Shown one piece after another: positions 1 to 11,052 of a stretch of 58,775 nucleotides of DNA. Each line of letters opens with the position of its first letter. Positions within the stretch are counted from its first letter, which is position 1. Under the pieces are notes generated by a model. The model was not told the DNA's origin and did no database searches. It was given only the letters and a program-made list of their open reading frames with translations. Source of the stretch: Caballeronia novacaledonica (lineage in GTDB: Bacteria; Pseudomonadota; Gammaproteobacteria; Burkholderiales; Burkholderiaceae); NCBI RefSeq assembly GCF_900258035.1, contig NZ_OGTP01000032.1, positions 1 through 58,775 of the forward strand, written 5' to 3'. Both the position numbers and the translations under genes were made by a program.

Positions 1-48
1 CCGCCTGCCTTCAGCGTCTGCGCGAAAGGCTCAAGTCTCTGCCCAACG

Positions 49-82
49 AAAAACGACCCGGACGCGCATGCGACCGGGTCGT
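49..82 (-). terminator. Rho-independent terminator downstream of the phasin gene
   Basis: A 9-bp perfect stem (arms 53-61 and 74-82) is followed on the minus strand by a run of five T. It lies about 130 nt beyond the phasin stop, so it probably ends the phasin transcript. Positions 1-48 show nothing I can identify. Confidence 0.7.
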
Positions 83-212
83 CAAATCCCGCCCCAAACG
101 GTACACCGTTCGCTATCTAAGAAAAGACCTTAACTGAACGGCATTACGGCGCGGAGGCCGGGTTCTTCGTCATGCGTGCTGCACTTAACCGGGCAGAGGC
201 CCAGCAGCAAAC

Positions 213-788
213 TTACGCAACCGACTTCTTGGCGGCGCGGGTAGCTTGCTCGGTCGCTTGCGTAGCGGCCTTCGTCGCAGCCGTGGCGGCAGCGTTGAAG
301 TTGCTTTCGGCGATCTCGACAGCTTGCTTCGTTGCCTTGTGAACCGTTTCGTACGTCGTGTTGGCGGCGGTGATAGCCGACTTCATCACGGCGACAGCGG
401 TTTCCGAACCGGCCGGTGCGTTCTTCGCGACGTTGTCGACGAGCGTTTGCACCTTGCGGTTCTGCTCTTCGTACTGCGCTTCCGCGACGCGGGCGAATTC
501 GGCTTGCGTGGCCGATGCGATTTCATACAGGTGACGGCCATACGACAGCACCTTTTCCGCGACCGGCTGCGTCAGGCTGGCTTGCAGCGCGAGCAGTTCT
601 TGCGCGTCCTTCACCGACAGGGCGCGCTGCGCGTTTTCCTGGCTTTCGGCCAGCGTGGACTTCACGACTTGCAGGTTCAGTTCGACCAGCTTCTCGACGC
701 CTTCGAACGCCTTGTTCGTCAGACCGAACAGCGTGTCGAAGTTGGCTTTTTGTGCGGCGGCGATTTGCTCGGGGGTCAACAGCGTCAT
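213..788 (-). CDS. phaP: Phasin family protein (PHB granule-associated)
   Basis: The 191-residue protein coats polyhydroxybutyrate granules in the cytoplasm and controls their number and size. The sequence is the typical small phasin: an N-terminal MTLLTPEQIAAAQKAN block, amphipathic helices to about residue 140 with no cysteine, and an Ala/Thr/Lys-rich tail (ATKAATQATEQATRAAKKS) that may bind DNA or granules, as such tails do in PhaM/PhaP relatives. The ATG at 788 has an AGGAG six bases upstream. It stands alone, with a terminator behind it and two PhaR-like palindromes in front, which suggests control by PhaR. Length and composition fit the beta-proteobacterial PhaP family. Confidence 0.93.
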   Translation of the reverse strand: MTLLTPEQIAAAQKANFDTLFGLTNKAFEGVEKLVELNLQVVKSTLAESQENAQRALSVKDAQELLALQASLTQPVAEKVLSYGRHLYEIASATQAEFARVAEAQYEEQNRKVQTLVDNVAKNAPAGSETAVAVMKSAITAANTTYETVHKATKQAVEIAESNFNAAATAATKAATQATEQATRAAKKSVA

Positions 789-880
789 CTCAGGCTCCTG
801 ATGGCCGACCCATCAAAAACGCGGGTCGTGGTTTGGGTAGATCCGGCGCGATGAACCTGGCCGGCTAGGTGCAAGCGCGA

Positions 881-954
881 TTGGTGCGTCGCAACATGAG
901 ACCCATTTTAGAGATATTCCTATGGATGTCAAGCGCTTTTTGTGCGCCGCACAA
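881..954 (-). promoter_or_regulatory. Candidate PhaR operators upstream of phasin
   Basis: Two palindromic sites lie 93-166 bp upstream of the phasin ATG: TTGGTGCGTCGCAACA (881-896) and a 15-bp perfect palindrome TTGTGCG-C-CGCACAA (940-954). Both resemble the TTGTTGC/GCAACA-type elements bound by PhaR in front of phasin genes of related bacteria. The palindromes are seen; the regulator assignment is inference. Confidence 0.4.
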
Positions 955-1566
955 TCGGCGGAAATCGTATGTTAAACAAGGACTTACTTGATCAGCGCGC
1001 GCGCGTCTACCGCCTCGGTGGAAACCCTATGCACCGAAGCTGAGCATGGACTTGGGGACCGGCTGACGCGTCCTCGGAGTGTGGATGAAATCACGTCTAA
1101 ATGAAAATTTGATGTTGCCCGTGCGCCCGAAATCTGGAATTTATCGCAATGCGGAACGAGAAATTTCTCATGTATGTCTTATTTTTAAGATGTTGCCGTA
1201 CACCAAATTGTTGAAGAAACGTTAACATTTCGGCTGTCTGATCTGCCGAGAGTCTGTTTCGGCATCTGACCGCCCATCCCGTCGATTCGAAGTTCTGCGT
1301 TTTGTCCGATCCGGTTCACACGTTTGACTAAAGTCGTGGAAAGTTTTGCCGATAGTGCGTTTGCCGTCGTGTAGAAAAGCGCGCTTTTGGCAGCACGGTT
1401 TCCGCCGGGACGATCGTTTTTTCCGATCGAGGCGCGCTGTTGATCGGCAATATGCAACCCAGGCTTACAACTCAGTTTAACGAGTGCCGATAAGTGCTTA
1501 ATATTGCTTAAATTTCGTTGCTTCACTACACTTGGCGGTACCCTCCAGCCGCCCAACAGAACACTA
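955..1566. other. Intergenic stretch without a supported gene
   Basis: About 610 bp between the phasin control region and pbpG. Reading frames here have neither a ribosome binding site nor the codon bias of the neighbours. The part from about 1090 to 1210 is AT-richer than its surroundings, and a near-direct repeat GCTTAAT/GCTTAAAT sits at about 1495-1512 just before pbpG. Promoter sequences for pbpG are expected here but none stands out. Confidence 0.5.
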
Positions 1567-2751
1567 ATGAAAACCGAAATGTTTTCGTCGTTGAAGGTGG
1601 TGCATGGCGTGGCAGTGCGCTCCGCATTGTCCATTGCTGTCTCCATCGCAGTAGCGACGTCCTTCGCAGCGGCTCCGGCTGAAGCCCTCGCAAAGACCGC
1701 CACCCCAACCAAAACCGCAAAACAGTCCACCGCCAAAGCCGGAAAGCCCGCGCGCGTGGCGAAAACCACGCTCAAGGCGCCGAAGCCCGCGAAGGCCGCC
1801 AAGGTCGCCGCCACGGACGATGACGACGACGCGCCGCGCGCATCGCGCAAGCATCGCGTCTCGTATCGCATGGACGCGCGTGCGCGCCGCGGCGCGGTGC
1901 ACGCGGTTGCGTTCCAGCCGCGCGCGCCGTCGGTCGGCCAGGCGTTCGGTCTGCATGACACGCCCGACAGCCTCGCGCTGCGCTCGAGCGTCGCGTATGT
2001 CGTCGATCAAAGCACGTCCGAGACGCTCTTCGACAAGAACTCGCGCGCCGTCGTGCCGATCGCCTCGATCACGAAGCTCATGACGGCAATGGTCGTGCTC
2101 GATTCGCACATGCCTCTCACCGATGAGATCAGCGTCACCGACGAAGACCGCGACTACGAGAAATTCACCGGTTCGCGGCTGGCGGTCGGTTCGGTGCTCA
2201 ATCGCGAGGACATGCTGCATATCGCGCTGATGGCATCGGAGAATCGGGCGGCGGCTGCATTGTCGCGCTACTTCCCGGGCGGCCGTCCGGCGTTCATCGC
2301 CGCGATGAACGCGAAGGCGAAGTCGCTCGGCATGGCCGATACGCACTTCGAAAATTCGACGGGTCTGACGAGCCAGAACGTGTCGAGCGCGCGCGACCTC
2401 GTCAAGATGGTGAACGCGGCGTATCAGTATCCGCTGATCCGCAAGTTCTCGACCGACCGCAGCTACGACGTCTTCACCGGCAAGCGCAATCTCGCCTACA
2501 ACAGCACGAACGCGCTGATCCGCAATGCATCGTGGGATATCGGCTTGCAGAAGACGGGCTTCATCAACGAAGCGGGCGAATGTCTCGTGATGCAGGCGAA
2601 CGTGAACGGCCGGCCGGTCGTGATCGTGCTGCTCGACTCGTACGGCAAGTATTCGCGTTTCGCCGATGCAGGCCGCCTGCGCTCGTTCCTCGATACGCTC
2701 GGCGAGCCGCATATCATGAGCGCCGATATGGGCAGCGGCGCAAATCCTTGA
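1567..2751 (+). CDS. pbpG: D-alanyl-D-alanine endopeptidase (PBP7/PbpG type)
   Basis: A periplasmic low-molecular-mass penicillin-binding protein of peptidase family S11, expected to cut D-Ala-meso-DAP cross-links in peptidoglycan. The 394-residue product has a signal-like hydrophobic N-terminus (about residues 15-40), a Lys/Ala-rich linker with an acidic DDDDD patch, then the S11 domain with all three active-site motifs: SITK (Ser167, Lys170), SEN (224-226) and KTG (329-331). I chose the ATG at 1567 (MKTEMFSS) because the upstream in-frame start at 1504 would add 21 residues before the signal sequence. The long basic linker between signal and catalytic domain is common in Burkholderia members. 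Confidence 0.9.
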   Translation: MKTEMFSSLKVVHGVAVRSALSIAVSIAVATSFAAAPAEALAKTATPTKTAKQSTAKAGKPARVAKTTLKAPKPAKAAKVAATDDDDDAPRASRKHRVSYRMDARARRGAVHAVAFQPRAPSVGQAFGLHDTPDSLALRSSVAYVVDQSTSETLFDKNSRAVVPIASITKLMTAMVVLDSHMPLTDEISVTDEDRDYEKFTGSRLAVGSVLNREDMLHIALMASENRAAAALSRYFPGGRPAFIAAMNAKAKSLGMADTHFENSTGLTSQNVSSARDLVKMVNAAYQYPLIRKFSTDRSYDVFTGKRNLAYNSTNALIRNASWDIGLQKTGFINEAGECLVMQANVNGRPVVIVLLDSYGKYSRFADAGRLRSFLDTLGEPHIMSADMGSGANP

Positions 2752-2775
2752 GCGCCTGATTTTCGCTCGCCCAAA

Positions 2776-2813
2776 AGAAAACGGGATTCGTCGAAAGACG
2801 AATCCCGTTTTTT
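2776..2813. terminator. Bidirectional terminator between pbpG and the IclR gene
   Basis: Perfect 14-bp stem (2779-2792 with 2797-2810), GAAA loop, T-run on the plus strand and A-run on the left side. It serves the convergent pbpG and IclR-family genes. Confidence 0.85.
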
Positions 2814-2826
2814 CATGCGGCTCGAA

Positions 2827-3633
2827 TCAGCGATGCGCGTGTTGTGTCTCGGCGGCAGCCTGTTCCGGGTGATACCCGAGTTGCTGTGAGATTTCGAGCG
2901 CCGTGTGACTTAGTTGCTTGAGCCACGCGTCCTGCAGACGATCGGCGGGCGCGGAGAGCGAAAGACCGGCCACGAGGCGCCCGGTGTCGTCGTAGATGCC
3001 GGCCGCGATGCAGCGCACGCCGAGCTCCAGTTCCTCGTTGTCGCGCGCGCACGCTTGCTGACGCACCAGCGACAGTTCGCGTTCGAGCTTCGAGAGGTCG
3101 GTGATGCTGTTTTGCGTGTGGCCGGAGAGACCGGTGCGCATCGCGTAGGCGCGCACGCGTGTGGCTTCGTCGGCGGCAAGGAACAGCTTGCCGACCGATG
3201 TCAGATGCAAAGGCGCCCGCCCGCCGATCGCCCGCACGACCTGCATGCCCGAGCGCTCCGAATACGCGCGCTCGATATAGACGATCTCGTCGCCCTGACG
3301 CACGGAGAGATTGACGGTCTGCCCGGTCTGCCGATGCAACTCGCGCATCGGCGGCATCGCGGCTTCGCGCACCGAAAGACGCGCTTTCACGAGATTGCCG
3401 AGTTCCAGCAGACGCATGCCGAGCCGGTACGTGCCCGGATCGGACCGGTCGACGAGGCGGCACAACACCATGTCATTAAGGATGCGATGCGCCGTGGACG
3501 GATGCAGCTCCGTGCTCTGGGCAAGCTCTTTCAGGCTGACGGGGTCCGTGTGATCGGCGAGGGCGTCGAGAAGACGCATCATGCGCTCGATCACCTGAAT
3601 GGACGTTTTGGATTCCGGGTTCGTATCGCTCAT
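2827..3633 (-). CDS. IclR family transcriptional regulator
   Basis: 268-residue regulator. Residues about 12-65 form the N-terminal winged helix-turn-helix (VIERMMRLLDALADHTDP...LKELAQSTELHPSTAHRILNDM), followed by the IclR effector-binding domain with the usual RxGDEIVYIERAYS, LTSVGKLFLA and CIAAGIYDDTGRLVAGLSLSAP blocks. It is divergent from lutA, 180 bp away, so it most likely controls the lutAB operon in response to a small organic acid. The effector cannot be read from sequence. Confidence 0.9.
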   Translation of the reverse strand: MSDTNPESKTSIQVIERMMRLLDALADHTDPVSLKELAQSTELHPSTAHRILNDMVLCRLVDRSDPGTYRLGMRLLELGNLVKARLSVREAAMPPMRELHRQTGQTVNLSVRQGDEIVYIERAYSERSGMQVVRAIGGRAPLHLTSVGKLFLAADEATRVRAYAMRTGLSGHTQNSITDLSKLERELSLVRQQACARDNEELELGVRCIAAGIYDDTGRLVAGLSLSAPADRLQDAWLKQLSHTALEISQQLGYHPEQAAAETQHAHR

Positions 3634-3813
3634 CGTGAAAAATCGGTTGATGCGTCAAACAGCGGAATGGCGATTGTATCTCATAATGTGAAAAAAGCGA
3701 ACACCGCTCAAAATTCGACGATGCGCGCCGGGCGTCGCAAGCCCGTCGGCCGGGACTTTCACGGATAATCGGCGGGCGTTCACATCACTTTTACAAAACA
3801 GGAAACGCCCCCA

Positions 3814-4548
3814 ATGCGAGTCGGACTATTCGTCACGTGTCTCATCGACATGATGCGCCCGGAAATCGGCTTCTCGGTCATCAAGCTGATCGAGCGGGCG
3901 GGCTTCGAGGTCGTCGTGCCGCCGTCGCAGACGTGCTGCGGCCAGCCCGCCTACAACTCGGGCGATCGTCCGCTCGCCCGCGATCTCGCCGAAAAAACGC
4001 TCGGCGAATTCGAGCAGTTCGACTATGTCGTCGTGCCGTCGGGTTCCTGCGGCGGCATGATCCGCGCGCACTACGGCGATCTCTTTCGCGACGATCCGCA
4101 ACTGATGAGCCGCTTCGCGCGTCTTCAGCCGCGTGTTTTCGAACTGACCGATTTTCTCGTGAATGTCGCGAAGGCGCGCATGGAGCCCGGCGCATTCGAC
4201 GGCATGGTGACCTATCACGATTCCTGTTCGGGCTTGCGCGAACTCGGCGTGAAGTCGCAGCCGCGCGAGTTGCTCGCGCAGGCGGGCGTCGCGGTCACGG
4301 AGATGGCCGGCTGCGAGCATTGCTGCGGCTTCGGCGGCACGTTCGCGGTGAAGTACGGCGACATTTCGACGGCGATCGTCGACGAGAAGTGCGCGAACAT
4401 CAAGGCGAGCGCGGCGGACACCGTCGTGCTGGGCGATCTCGGCTGCATGCTGAACATCGAGGGACGCTTGCGCCGCACCGGCGACACCTCCACGCGCGTG
4501 CTGCACATCGCGCAGTTGCTCGCCGGCGACGCGACCAACCGCGCGTAA
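3814..4548 (+). CDS. lutA: Lactate utilization protein A, (Fe-S)-binding CCG-domain protein
   Basis: Subunit of the LutABC-type non-flavin L-lactate dehydrogenase, related to the GlcF Fe-S subunit of glycolate oxidase. The 244-residue protein contains two cysteine-rich CCG blocks: TCCGQPAYNSG near residue 50 and CEHCCGFGGTFAVKYGDIS near residue 170, which bind the iron-sulfur cluster. MRVGLFVTCLIDMMRPEIG is the standard N-terminus. It starts the operon with lutB, whose ATG is 10 bp beyond this stop and has a GGAG site between. Regulation is probably by the divergent IclR protein. Confidence 0.93.
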   Translation: MRVGLFVTCLIDMMRPEIGFSVIKLIERAGFEVVVPPSQTCCGQPAYNSGDRPLARDLAEKTLGEFEQFDYVVVPSGSCGGMIRAHYGDLFRDDPQLMSRFARLQPRVFELTDFLVNVAKARMEPGAFDGMVTYHDSCSGLRELGVKSQPRELLAQAGVAVTEMAGCEHCCGFGGTFAVKYGDISTAIVDEKCANIKASAADTVVLGDLGCMLNIEGRLRRTGDTSTRVLHIAQLLAGDATNRA

Positions 4549-4558
4549 AGGAGACCCG

Positions 4559-5971
4559 ATGCAAGTCCAGACGATGCACTTCAAGGCGCGCGCTTCATCC
4601 AAACTCGCCGACGAGCGCCTGCAACAGAACCTCACGAAGCTCTCGACCAAGTTCGTCAGCGCGCGCGCGAGCGCGGTGCGGGACATCGACTTCGAGGCGA
4701 CGCGCGCGGCGTTGAAGGAGCGGCGCAATCGCGCACTCGACAATCTCGACGTATGGCTCGAAACCTTCGAGCGCGAAGCGACCCGGCGCGGCGCCACGGT
4801 GCTCTACGCCGAATCGACGCAGGACGCGGCGCGGCTCGTCGCGGACATCGCCCGCAAGCACGACGTGAAGAAGGTCATCAAGACCAAGTCGATGGTCTCG
4901 GAAGAGATGCAGTTGAATCGCGTGCTCGGCGAGATGGGCGTGCAGTCCATCGAGACCGATCTGGGCGAATACATCCTGCAGATCAACGACAACGAGCCGC
5001 CGAGCCACATCATCGCGCCGGTCGTCCACAAGGATAAGGAGCAGATCGCCGATCTCTTCGCGAAGACGCACAACAAGCCGCGCCTGACCGATATTCCCGA
5101 GATGACGCGCGAGGCGCGCGAAGTGCTGCGCCCGCATTTCATGTCGGCGGACATGGGCGTGACGGGCGGCAACTTTCTGATCGCGGAAACGGGATCGGTG
5201 GCGGTCGTCACGAACGAGGGCAACGAAGGCATGTGCACGGTGATGCCGCGCGTGCACGTCGCGGTGACGGGCATCGAAAAGGTGCTGCCGACGCTCGAAG
5301 ATCTCGCGACCGCGATGCGCCTCCTGCCGCGCTCGGCGACCGGGCAGACGATCTCGAACTATTTCTCGCTGCTGACCGGGCCGCGCGCGCCGGACGAATC
5401 GGACGGTCCCGAGCACATGTACTTCGTGCTCGTCGATGGCGGGCGCACCGGGCTCATCGGCGGGGAGTTTCAGGAGATGCTGCGCTGTATCCGCTGCGGC
5501 GCGTGCATGAATCATTGCCCGGTGTATCAGAAGATCGGCGGACATGCGTATGGCTGGGTCTATCCGGGACCGATGGGCTCGGTCTTGACGCCGGCATATG
5601 TCGGGATCGACAAGGCGCTCGATCTGCCGCAAGCCGCGACGCTCTGCGGCGAGTGCAACAGCGTGTGTCCGGTGGGCATTCCGCTATCGGATCTGCTGCG
5701 CAAGTTGCGCGAGAAGCAGATGGAGCGCCGGTTGCGTCCGTGGAACGAGCGCGCCGCGCTTGCCGCGTGGGGTTATCTGGCGAAGCGGCCGGCCGCTTAT
5801 GCAATTTTCACGAAGCTCGCCGTGCGCGTGCTCGAACGCATGGGCGGCGACAAGAAAGCGATTTCGCGCTTGCCGTTCGGCGGAGGATGGACCGGCACGC
5901 GCGACATGCCCGCGCCGGTCGGGCGCACGTTCCGGGAACTGTACAAGGCGCAGCACTCGCACATCGGATAG
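4559..5971 (+). CDS. lutB: Lactate utilization protein B, LUD domain/ferredoxin fusion
   Basis: 470-residue iron-sulfur protein that passes electrons in L-lactate oxidation. The N-terminal two thirds is the LUD domain (KTKSMVSEEMQLNRVL, GETGSVAVVTNEGNEGM), followed by a double 4Fe-4S ferredoxin module: CIRCGACMNHCPVYQ near residue 310 and CGECNSVCPVGIP near residue 365. Length matches LutB/YkgF. The operon ends after this gene at a converging terminator; a lutC (YkgG) gene, usual partner in lutABC, is absent here, so it must be encoded elsewhere or be dispensable. Start supported by AAGGAG eight bases upstream. Confidence 0.93.
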   Translation: MQVQTMHFKARASSKLADERLQQNLTKLSTKFVSARASAVRDIDFEATRAALKERRNRALDNLDVWLETFEREATRRGATVLYAESTQDAARLVADIARKHDVKKVIKTKSMVSEEMQLNRVLGEMGVQSIETDLGEYILQINDNEPPSHIIAPVVHKDKEQIADLFAKTHNKPRLTDIPEMTREAREVLRPHFMSADMGVTGGNFLIAETGSVAVVTNEGNEGMCTVMPRVHVAVTGIEKVLPTLEDLATAMRLLPRSATGQTISNYFSLLTGPRAPDESDGPEHMYFVLVDGGRTGLIGGEFQEMLRCIRCGACMNHCPVYQKIGGHAYGWVYPGPMGSVLTPAYVGIDKALDLPQAATLCGECNSVCPVGIPLSDLLRKLREKQMERRLRPWNERAALAAWGYLAKRPAAYAIFTKLAVRVLERMGGDKKAISRLPFGGGWTGTRDMPAPVGRTFRELYKAQHSHIG

Positions 5972-5999
5972 AAAAAAGCCACGGCGAATTTGCCGTGGC
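5972..5999 (-). terminator. Terminator between lutB and the lipoprotein gene
   Basis: Eight-bp stem (5978-5985 with 5992-5999) with a run of T on the minus strand, directly after the lipoprotein gene and right after the lutB stop; it can serve the minus-strand transcript and perhaps lutB. Confidence 0.75.
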
Positions 6000-6009
6000 C
6001 TGTCTTGTC

Positions 6010-6534
6010 TTATCCGCCGTAGCGACCGATGAAGCCTCGCGAATTGCCGCTCTCGCGGCCGCCGCCATCCGACGAAGGCGGTGCGCGATTCGGCCCCGGC
6101 GGCCGACCGCCCACAGCCTTGGGCATCGGCGCGCCGCCGTTCGCCTGCGGAGGCTGAGCGGCTGGCGGACGGCCACCGCCCGCCTGTGGCGGCGGGCCGT
6201 TCGGATGTCCGCCTCCCGCTTGCGGCTGCCCGCCCGGACCACGATCGCGTGACTGTCCACCATGCCAGCCGCCCGGCGGCGGGCGACGCCAGCCCGGACC
6301 GTCATCCCAGTAACGGCTGCGTCCCGGACCGTAATACGCCGGACCTGAGTAATATCCGCCGCCTATGACCACGCCCGGCTGAACGACCGGCGGACCGCCG
6401 TAATAACCGTAGCCCGGATCGTCATAGACACCGGGATAGCCGCCGCCGTAGGCCGAACCATCCGGATAGACCGCGCAGCCGCCGAGCAATGCGGCAGACG
6501 ACGCGAGAAGAAGACCAACAACAGCGGATTTCAT
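6010..6534 (-). CDS. Gly/Pro/Tyr-rich lipoprotein, function unknown
   Basis: 174-residue predicted lipoprotein. MKSAVVGLLLASSAALLGGC is a signal peptide with an LGGC lipobox near residue 20. The mature part is low complexity: YGGGYPGVYDDPGYGYYGGPP-type Gly/Tyr/Pro repeats, then a Pro/Gly/Gln-rich tail. Similar small envelope lipoproteins are common in Burkholderia. The ATG at 6534 is chosen since the signal peptide begins there; the frame open upstream to 6747 lacks support. No enzymatic motif is visible. Confidence 0.75.
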   Translation of the reverse strand: MKSAVVGLLLASSAALLGGCAVYPDGSAYGGGYPGVYDDPGYGYYGGPPVVQPGVVIGGGYYSGPAYYGPGRSRYWDDGPGWRRPPPGGWHGGQSRDRGPGGQPQAGGGHPNGPPPQAGGGRPPAAQPPQANGGAPMPKAVGGRPPGPNRAPPSSDGGGRESGNSRGFIGRYGG

Positions 6535-6788
6535 GATCTTGGTAGAACCTGTCGAACCATTACCGTATGAGACAGCATCGGCGGGCGGATGTCCCCAACA
6601 ACTTTGTAAGCCTTTATGACGGCCAAGTGTCATAAAGTCGCTCGCCAATGCTTGTTGTCGCGAGTGCAACAATCGTTTGCTTTTCAATGGCTTTTTAAGA
6701 TCGGGACGATTACTTACAATTCGAAGTGTCCAGAAGTGGGTCTCCAAAACGGGTTACCCGCTGCGACATTTCGATCAAAGGCAGTCCC

Positions 6789-7007
6789 ATGAAAAAGACA
6801 ATATCGACTTACTGGCCCGTCGCCATCGTGCTTCCGATTGCGCTGGCGTTCTGCATGCACGCCGGCGAAGGCGGCAGCACGGCCACACGCCACGAAGAAA
6901 CCAGCGTGGCCGGCGTGAGCGCTGAACTCGCCCGCGCGATTTCGCTCGGCTTCGTCGAGGACGACGACGCAACGCCCGCCGTCACGTCCGCGCAAAAGAC
7001 GCTCTGA
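6789..7007 (+). CDS. Small membrane-anchored or secreted hypothetical protein
   Basis: 72 residues: MKKTISTYWPVAIVLPIALAF is a signal or anchor segment, followed by a short acidic polar tail rich in Ala, Ser and Glu. The ATG at 6789 follows the AAAGGCAGT sequence. It is divergent from the lipoprotein gene and followed by a bidirectional terminator. No family recognised; coding is likely from the clear hydrophobic N-terminus. Confidence 0.6.
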   Translation: MKKTISTYWPVAIVLPIALAFCMHAGEGGSTATRHEETSVAGVSAELARAISLGFVEDDDATPAVTSAQKTL

Positions 7008-7028
7008 ATCGCCGCTTTCGATGTGCAC

Positions 7029-7059
7029 AAAAAATGGCGCCCGCGAAGGGCGCCATTTT
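7029..7059. terminator. Bidirectional terminator
   Basis: Perfect 12-bp stem (7031-7042 with 7048-7059) flanked by A and T runs, between the small ORF and the convergent aminotransferase gene. Confidence 0.85.
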
Positions 7060-7082
7060 CATTTGAAGCGGGCCGAACGAAC

Positions 7083-8282
7083 TTACTTCAGCACAACCGC
7101 GACGGCGTTCGCCACGGCGTCGAGGTTGCGCGTGTTCAGCGCGGCCACGCAGATGCGGCCGGTGCTCACGGCATAGATGCCGAATTCTTCGCGCAGGCGA
7201 TCGACTTGCGCCGCCGTCAGGCCCGAATACGAGAACATGCCGCGCTGCTTGTTGACGAACGAGAAGTCGCGATCGACGCCGCTCGCCTTCAAACGCTCGA
7301 CGAGACCGTTACGCATCGCGCGGATGCGATCGCGCATTTCGCCCAGTTCCTGCTCCCAGGTCGCGCGCAGTTCCGGCGAAGCCAGCACGGCCGCGACGAT
7401 CGAGCCGCCGTGCGTCGGCGGGTTCGAATAGTTGGTGCGGATCACGCGCTTGAGTTGCGACAGCACGCGGGCCGATTCTTCCTTGCCCGTCGTGATGATC
7501 GACAGCGCGCCGACGCGCTCGCCGTACAGCGAGAACGACTTCGAGAACGACGACGACACGAACACGTTCAGATCGGAGCCCGCGAAAAGACGCACGGCGG
7601 CGGAGTCCGCGGCGATGTCGTCGGCGAAGCCCTGATACGCCATGTCGAGGAACGGCACGAGATGCTTCGCCTTCACGACTTCGACGATCTGCTTCCACTG
7701 ATCGTCCGACAGATCGACGCCCGTCGGGTTGTGGCAGCACGCGTGCAGCACGACGACCGTGCCCGGCGCGTAGCTGTTGAGCGCCGCGAGCATGCCGTCG
7801 AAGTTCACGCCGTGCGTGGCGGCTTCGTAGTACGGGTAGTTGACCACTTCGAAACCGGCGCTTTCGAAGAGCGCGCGGTGGTTTTCCCAGCTCGGATCGC
7901 TGATCGCGACGATTGCGTCCGGATTCACGCGCTTCAGGAAGTCCGCGCCGATCTTGAGCGCGCCCGTGCCGCCGAGCGCCTGCGCCGTCACGACGCGGCC
8001 CGCGGCGATCAGCGGCGAATCGTCGCCGAGCAGCAGTTTCTGCACGGCGGAGTCGTAGGCGGCGATGCCGTCGATCGGCAGATATCCGCGCGGCAGGGCG
8101 GCGTCGACGCGCGCCTTTTCGGCTTCGCGCACGGCGCGCAGGAGCGGAATCTTGCCTTCCTCGTTCGTGTACACGCCGACGCCCAGATTGACTTTGGTCG
8201 TGCGCGTATCGGCATTGAAGGCTTCGTTGAGGCCCAGGATCGGGTCACGGGGAGCGAGTTCGACGGCAGAGAAAAGAGACAT
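7083..8282 (-). CDS. tyrB: Aromatic-amino-acid/aspartate aminotransferase (class I, PLP)
   Basis: 399-residue class I aminotransferase that moves the amino group from aspartate, tyrosine or phenylalanine to 2-oxoglutarate. The fold-type I hallmarks are present: the HACCHNPTGVD block near residue 180, the aspartate in PFLDMAYQGFADD that contacts the PLP nitrogen, and the Schiff-base lysine in SSSFSKSFSLYGER (Lys248). The length and N-terminus (MSLFSAVELAPRDPILGLNEAF) are those of the AspC/TyrB subgroup. Substrate preference between aspartate and aromatic amino acids cannot be fixed by eye. Single gene with its own terminator. Confidence 0.92.
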   Translation of the reverse strand: MSLFSAVELAPRDPILGLNEAFNADTRTTKVNLGVGVYTNEEGKIPLLRAVREAEKARVDAALPRGYLPIDGIAAYDSAVQKLLLGDDSPLIAAGRVVTAQALGGTGALKIGADFLKRVNPDAIVAISDPSWENHRALFESAGFEVVNYPYYEAATHGVNFDGMLAALNSYAPGTVVVLHACCHNPTGVDLSDDQWKQIVEVVKAKHLVPFLDMAYQGFADDIAADSAAVRLFAGSDLNVFVSSSFSKSFSLYGERVGALSIITTGKEESARVLSQLKRVIRTNYSNPPTHGGSIVAAVLASPELRATWEQELGEMRDRIRAMRNGLVERLKASGVDRDFSFVNKQRGMFSYSGLTAAQVDRLREEFGIYAVSTGRICVAALNTRNLDAVANAVAVVLK

Positions 8283-8606
8283 GATCTATCGGCAGTGAGG
8301 GAAGGACGTGCGGCAAGCGGCGAAAAGCAGTCAGGGCCGGTGCGCCGAGTCGTCAATTGTAGCGAATCCCGCGCGCCTTTTTGGGTGAATATGGTGCGAA
8401 TGCGCGTGCTTTTTGTCCCTTTTTCGCGCGATGCCGCTTGAAAAGGGCGATAAAAAAGGGCGCGAGTCCGCGTGCTTGAGTTTGCGGATCGATGCCCAAT
8501 CTGAAGACGATCCGCCTCCGAATCCCGGTCACGTCACGGCGAGCGCGCCGATTGCGTACGACGCTAGAATGCTTGTTTGCGCCGACGTTGACTTTCTCGA
8601 TCTCTC

Positions 8607-10703
<2,097 letters not shown>

Positions 10704-10718
10704 GCGGCAGGTAAGCGT

Positions 10719-10756
10719 AAAAGCGCGGCGGAACGGATGTTTCGCCGCGCTTTTTT
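10719..10756 (+). terminator. uvrB terminator
   Basis: GCGCGGCG (10723-10730) pairs with CGCCGCGC (10743-10750), followed by six T. Confidence 0.85.
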
Positions 10757-10856
10757 ATCCGCCGCGATCATCCGACATCCGCGAAAAGCCTTGCTGCGCC
10801 TGGGTCTGTAAGGTCACTCAAATTGTTCCGGGTGTCGAACGATGCTAAACTGGCGA

Positions 10857-10880
10857 ACATTGAGAATGGTTCGTATTAAC
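10857..10880 (+). promoter_or_regulatory. Fur box upstream of the ftr iron-transport operon
   Basis: ATTGAGAATGGTTCGTATT (10859-10877) closely follows the beta-proteobacterial Fur pattern of AT-rich GAGAAT/ATTCGTATT half sites. It lies about 175 bp before the first gene of an iron-uptake operon, so repression by Fur-Fe2+ is expected. Confidence 0.7.
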
Positions 10881-11052
10881 GTTCACAGAGTGCTGCTCGC
10901 GCGCGCTCTGCGGGACGGCGATGCGGGCCTTCCAACAGGGAGGCATTGCCCGGCCTGCGCTGCTTGTCCAGGCGTCAGGCGTGCCGGTCCGGTACTTCAG
11001 TGGCAAGACTCGCGTGGCACGCGCGCCAGTCGATAACAACAAGGAGTTTCTG

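Noticed and set aside
1185..1961. Long minus-strand frame across the pbpG start region
   Set aside because: Antiparallel shadow of pbpG with no ribosome site; codon use is a mirror of the real gene.
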